NCBI RefSeq assembly: GCF_021083645.1
Contig: NZ_JAJNRQ010000001.1
Coordinates: forward strand, 124,001 to 188,000
Length of the DNA: 64,000 bases
Origin: Schaalia sp. lx-260
GTDB lineage: Bacteria > Actinomycetota > Actinomycetes > Actinomycetales > Actinomycetaceae
Direction: 5' to 3'
Part shown: positions 62,819 to 64,000 of the stretch, piece by piece
Position numbering within the stretch: position 1 is the stretch's first letter
Layout: every line of letters starts with the position of its first letter
Translations under genes and position numbers: made by a program
Notes under the pieces: generated by a model
Told to the model about the DNA's origin: nothing
What the model saw: the letters and a program-made list of their open reading frames with translations, nothing else
The model's database searches: none

Positions 62819-63508
62819 TCAGTCATCATCTGTTTCAGCAAGACTGACAGCATGTATTCCTTCAATATCGGCAACAGCGGCGATGAGAGTGGAAATATTG
62901 AGGCCGCGGTCAGAACGAACCGTCAGGCGAGCAGTGACATCATTTTCCTGACGGTCACGTGTAGAAGAAGCGGTGACAATTGACCAGCCAAGTAGAGTGA
63001 TATGACTGATGGTGTTGCCGAGAACTCCGTGTCCTTGCGTGTATTCGACGAGGAGAGTGTGGGTGTCAGGCATTATCCGTGCGGTCAGGTAGATCAGTCC
63101 TGGTGCTATAGCGAAGACAACGAGGAAATGCAGGGCTGTGCCAGCTAGTGCGAGCCACCACAGCCCTGCTCCGCAGGCCATTCCAATAGCGGCGGTTTCC
63201 CAGATAGTTGCAGCAGTCGTTAAACCTTTGATGGTGCCGTGGCGCGTCAGGATGATACCTGCGCCAAGGAAACCGATACCGGAGACGATTTGTGCGGCTA
63301 CACGCGAAGGATCAAGTTTTGTGATCCCATCGCCAACAACGTCAAGGAAACCGTATTTGGAAATGAGCATCATGATTGCCGCCGTGAAGCCAACGATTGC
63401 TTGGGTTCGGATTCCTGCGGATTTCCCGTGTTGTTGGCGTTCCAAACCGATGCAAGCGGAAAGGACCAGTGCCAGCAGGACGAGTCCCAGCTGCACGGCG
63501 TAGATCAT
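62819..63508 (-). CDS. MgtC/SapB-family membrane protein
   Basis: 229 residues. Four to five N-terminal hydrophobic segments with the family hallmarks IGLERQQHGKSAGIRTQAIVG, GIGFLGAGIILTRHGTIKGLTTAATIWETAAIG, and a C-terminal soluble ACT-like domain (about 150-229). MgtC proteins help survival at low magnesium and inside host cells; the mechanism is indirect. ATG with AGGAG five bases upstream. Fifteen bases after the upstream 2H-phosphoesterase-like gene on the same strand. Confidence 0.9.
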   Translation of the reverse strand: MIYAVQLGLVLLALVLSACIGLERQQHGKSAGIRTQAIVGFTAAIMMLISKYGFLDVVGDGITKLDPSRVAAQIVSGIGFLGAGIILTRHGTIKGLTTAATIWETAAIGMACGAGLWWLALAGTALHFLVVFAIAPGLIYLTARIMPDTHTLLVEYTQGHGVLGNTISHITLLGWSIVTASSTRDRQENDVTARLTVRSDRGLNISTLIAAVADIEGIHAVSLAETDDD

Positions 63509-63523
63509 GATTTCTCCTGTCTT

Positions 63524-64000
63524 TTATATGAGGGCTACTCGATTCAACGTGTCGAATAGGTAAGTGCCTTCGCTGATTTTTTGGTGAACTGTGACAATAT
63601 CAAGATGATCGAGGGGTTGGCTATAGAAAGTATTCTGTGTGCTGAGTCCCTCATGTGCAGTGATATTGCGGAGTGTTTTTTCCAGTTCTGTTGAATCACC
63701 AGTGCCAATACCGTAGGCCAATGTGATGTGAGGTCGAGGAACAGGACCAAAATGTGTGCCTTCCGGTCCGAAAACCTCTGTTAAACATTGACGTATCCGA
63801 CTGGTGTAGCGTCCCCATATGTCTAGGTTGTCTGAGGGGCAAAGCACCGAGTCCTCGGTGACAATGGGCGCTGTGAACGTGATTGCGGGCGCGTCCCATT
63901 CACAGAAGGCAGCGTGGAGCGCAGCAATATATTCATCAATCCGCTCGGCTTGAGGTGAATCTGCGAAAAACGGAAGGCGTTGAGCAGTGGCGTGGAGTGC
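63524..64000 (-). CDS. 2'-5' RNA ligase / 2H phosphoesterase-like protein, N-terminus beyond window edge
   Basis: The frame stays open to the last base of the window, giving at least 158 residues; a GTG at 63847 is internal rather than the start. The segment PVPRPHITLAYGIG holds one HxT motif of the 2H superfamily; the first HxT should lie nearer the N-terminus or outside the window. These enzymes act on RNA 2',3'-cyclic phosphate ends or similar; the role here is unknown. Cotranscribed with mgtC. Confidence 0.6.
   Translation of the reverse strand, partial: ALHATAQRLPFFADSPQAERIDEYIAALHAAFCEWDAPAITFTAPIVTEDSVLCPSDNLDIWGRYTSRIRQCLTEVFGPEGTHFGPVPRPHITLAYGIGTGDSTELEKTLRNITAHEGLSTQNTFYSQPLDHLDIVTVHQKISEGTYLFDTLNRVALI

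Overview
The window looks like chromosome from a mid-GC actinobacterium, most likely of the Actinomycetaceae type (inference). Supporting signs are a FimP-like LPKTG pilin with its class C sortase, cell-wall enzymes ending in LAxTG sorting signals, a DtxR-type operator, a MutT1-like Nudix protein, an excalibur protein, a septum-formation-type lipoprotein, a DUF6541-type membrane protein and GTP-dependent PEP carboxykinase. No integrase, transposase, prophage or CRISPR array was seen. Both window edges cut through a gene.

Layout. 1-2.7 kb: the end of an FMN reductase, tRNA-Pro, and two adjacent membrane/coiled-coil genes on the minus strand. 2.7-10.9 kb: a sugar-acid module (kdgK, eda and an IclR regulator on minus; a UxuB-like oxidoreductase, uxuA, an MFS transporter and an L-idonate/L-gulonate-type dehydrogenase on plus) that converts fructuronate via mannonate and KDG to pyruvate plus glyceraldehyde-3-phosphate. 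11.4-14 kb: pilin shaft gene and sortase C. 14.2-18 kb: a TroA-type Mn/Zn ABC importer behind a DtxR-like box. 18.1-19.5 kb: gluQ and a thiamine-binding-type small protein. 19.7-22.7 kb: metN-metI and a separate metQ. 22.8-33 kb: two very large secreted fucosidases (GH95 and GH29) with LAxTG anchors, separated by upp and tadA. 33.2-41.4 kb: a ribose/rhamnose-type ABC importer with a ribulokinase, a SIS isomerase and a SorC-family regulator. 41.5-41.8 kb: tRNA-Phe, tRNA-Asp, tRNA-Glu. 41.9-52.9 kb: a MscS channel, then a surface-polysaccharide locus (DUF6541 protein, five GT2 glycosyltransferases, a Wzm/Wzt-type exporter). 53.2-64 kb: msrB, an EamA exporter, tRNA-Lys, a conserved unknown gene, the MutT1-like gene, a Pit phosphate transporter with its DUF47 partner and a lipoprotein, pckG, a LacI regulator, mgtC and a partial 2H-phosphoesterase gene.

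The most striking signal is a pair of nine-G tracts, each sitting at the exact point where a reading frame breaks. One splits the pilin (11705-11713; ten or seven G would restore it). The other splits a membrane/coiled-coil protein from its well-placed ribosome-binding site and ATG (2278-2286, G on the minus strand; eight G would restore it). This is what slipped-strand phase variation of surface proteins looks like, with both genes OFF in this sequence. A homopolymer base-calling error is the main alternative.

The gene set suggests a host-associated, mucosa-adapted bacterium: pili for attachment, wall-anchored fucosidases for host glycans, sugar-acid and pentose catabolism, and importers for metal and methionine (inference).
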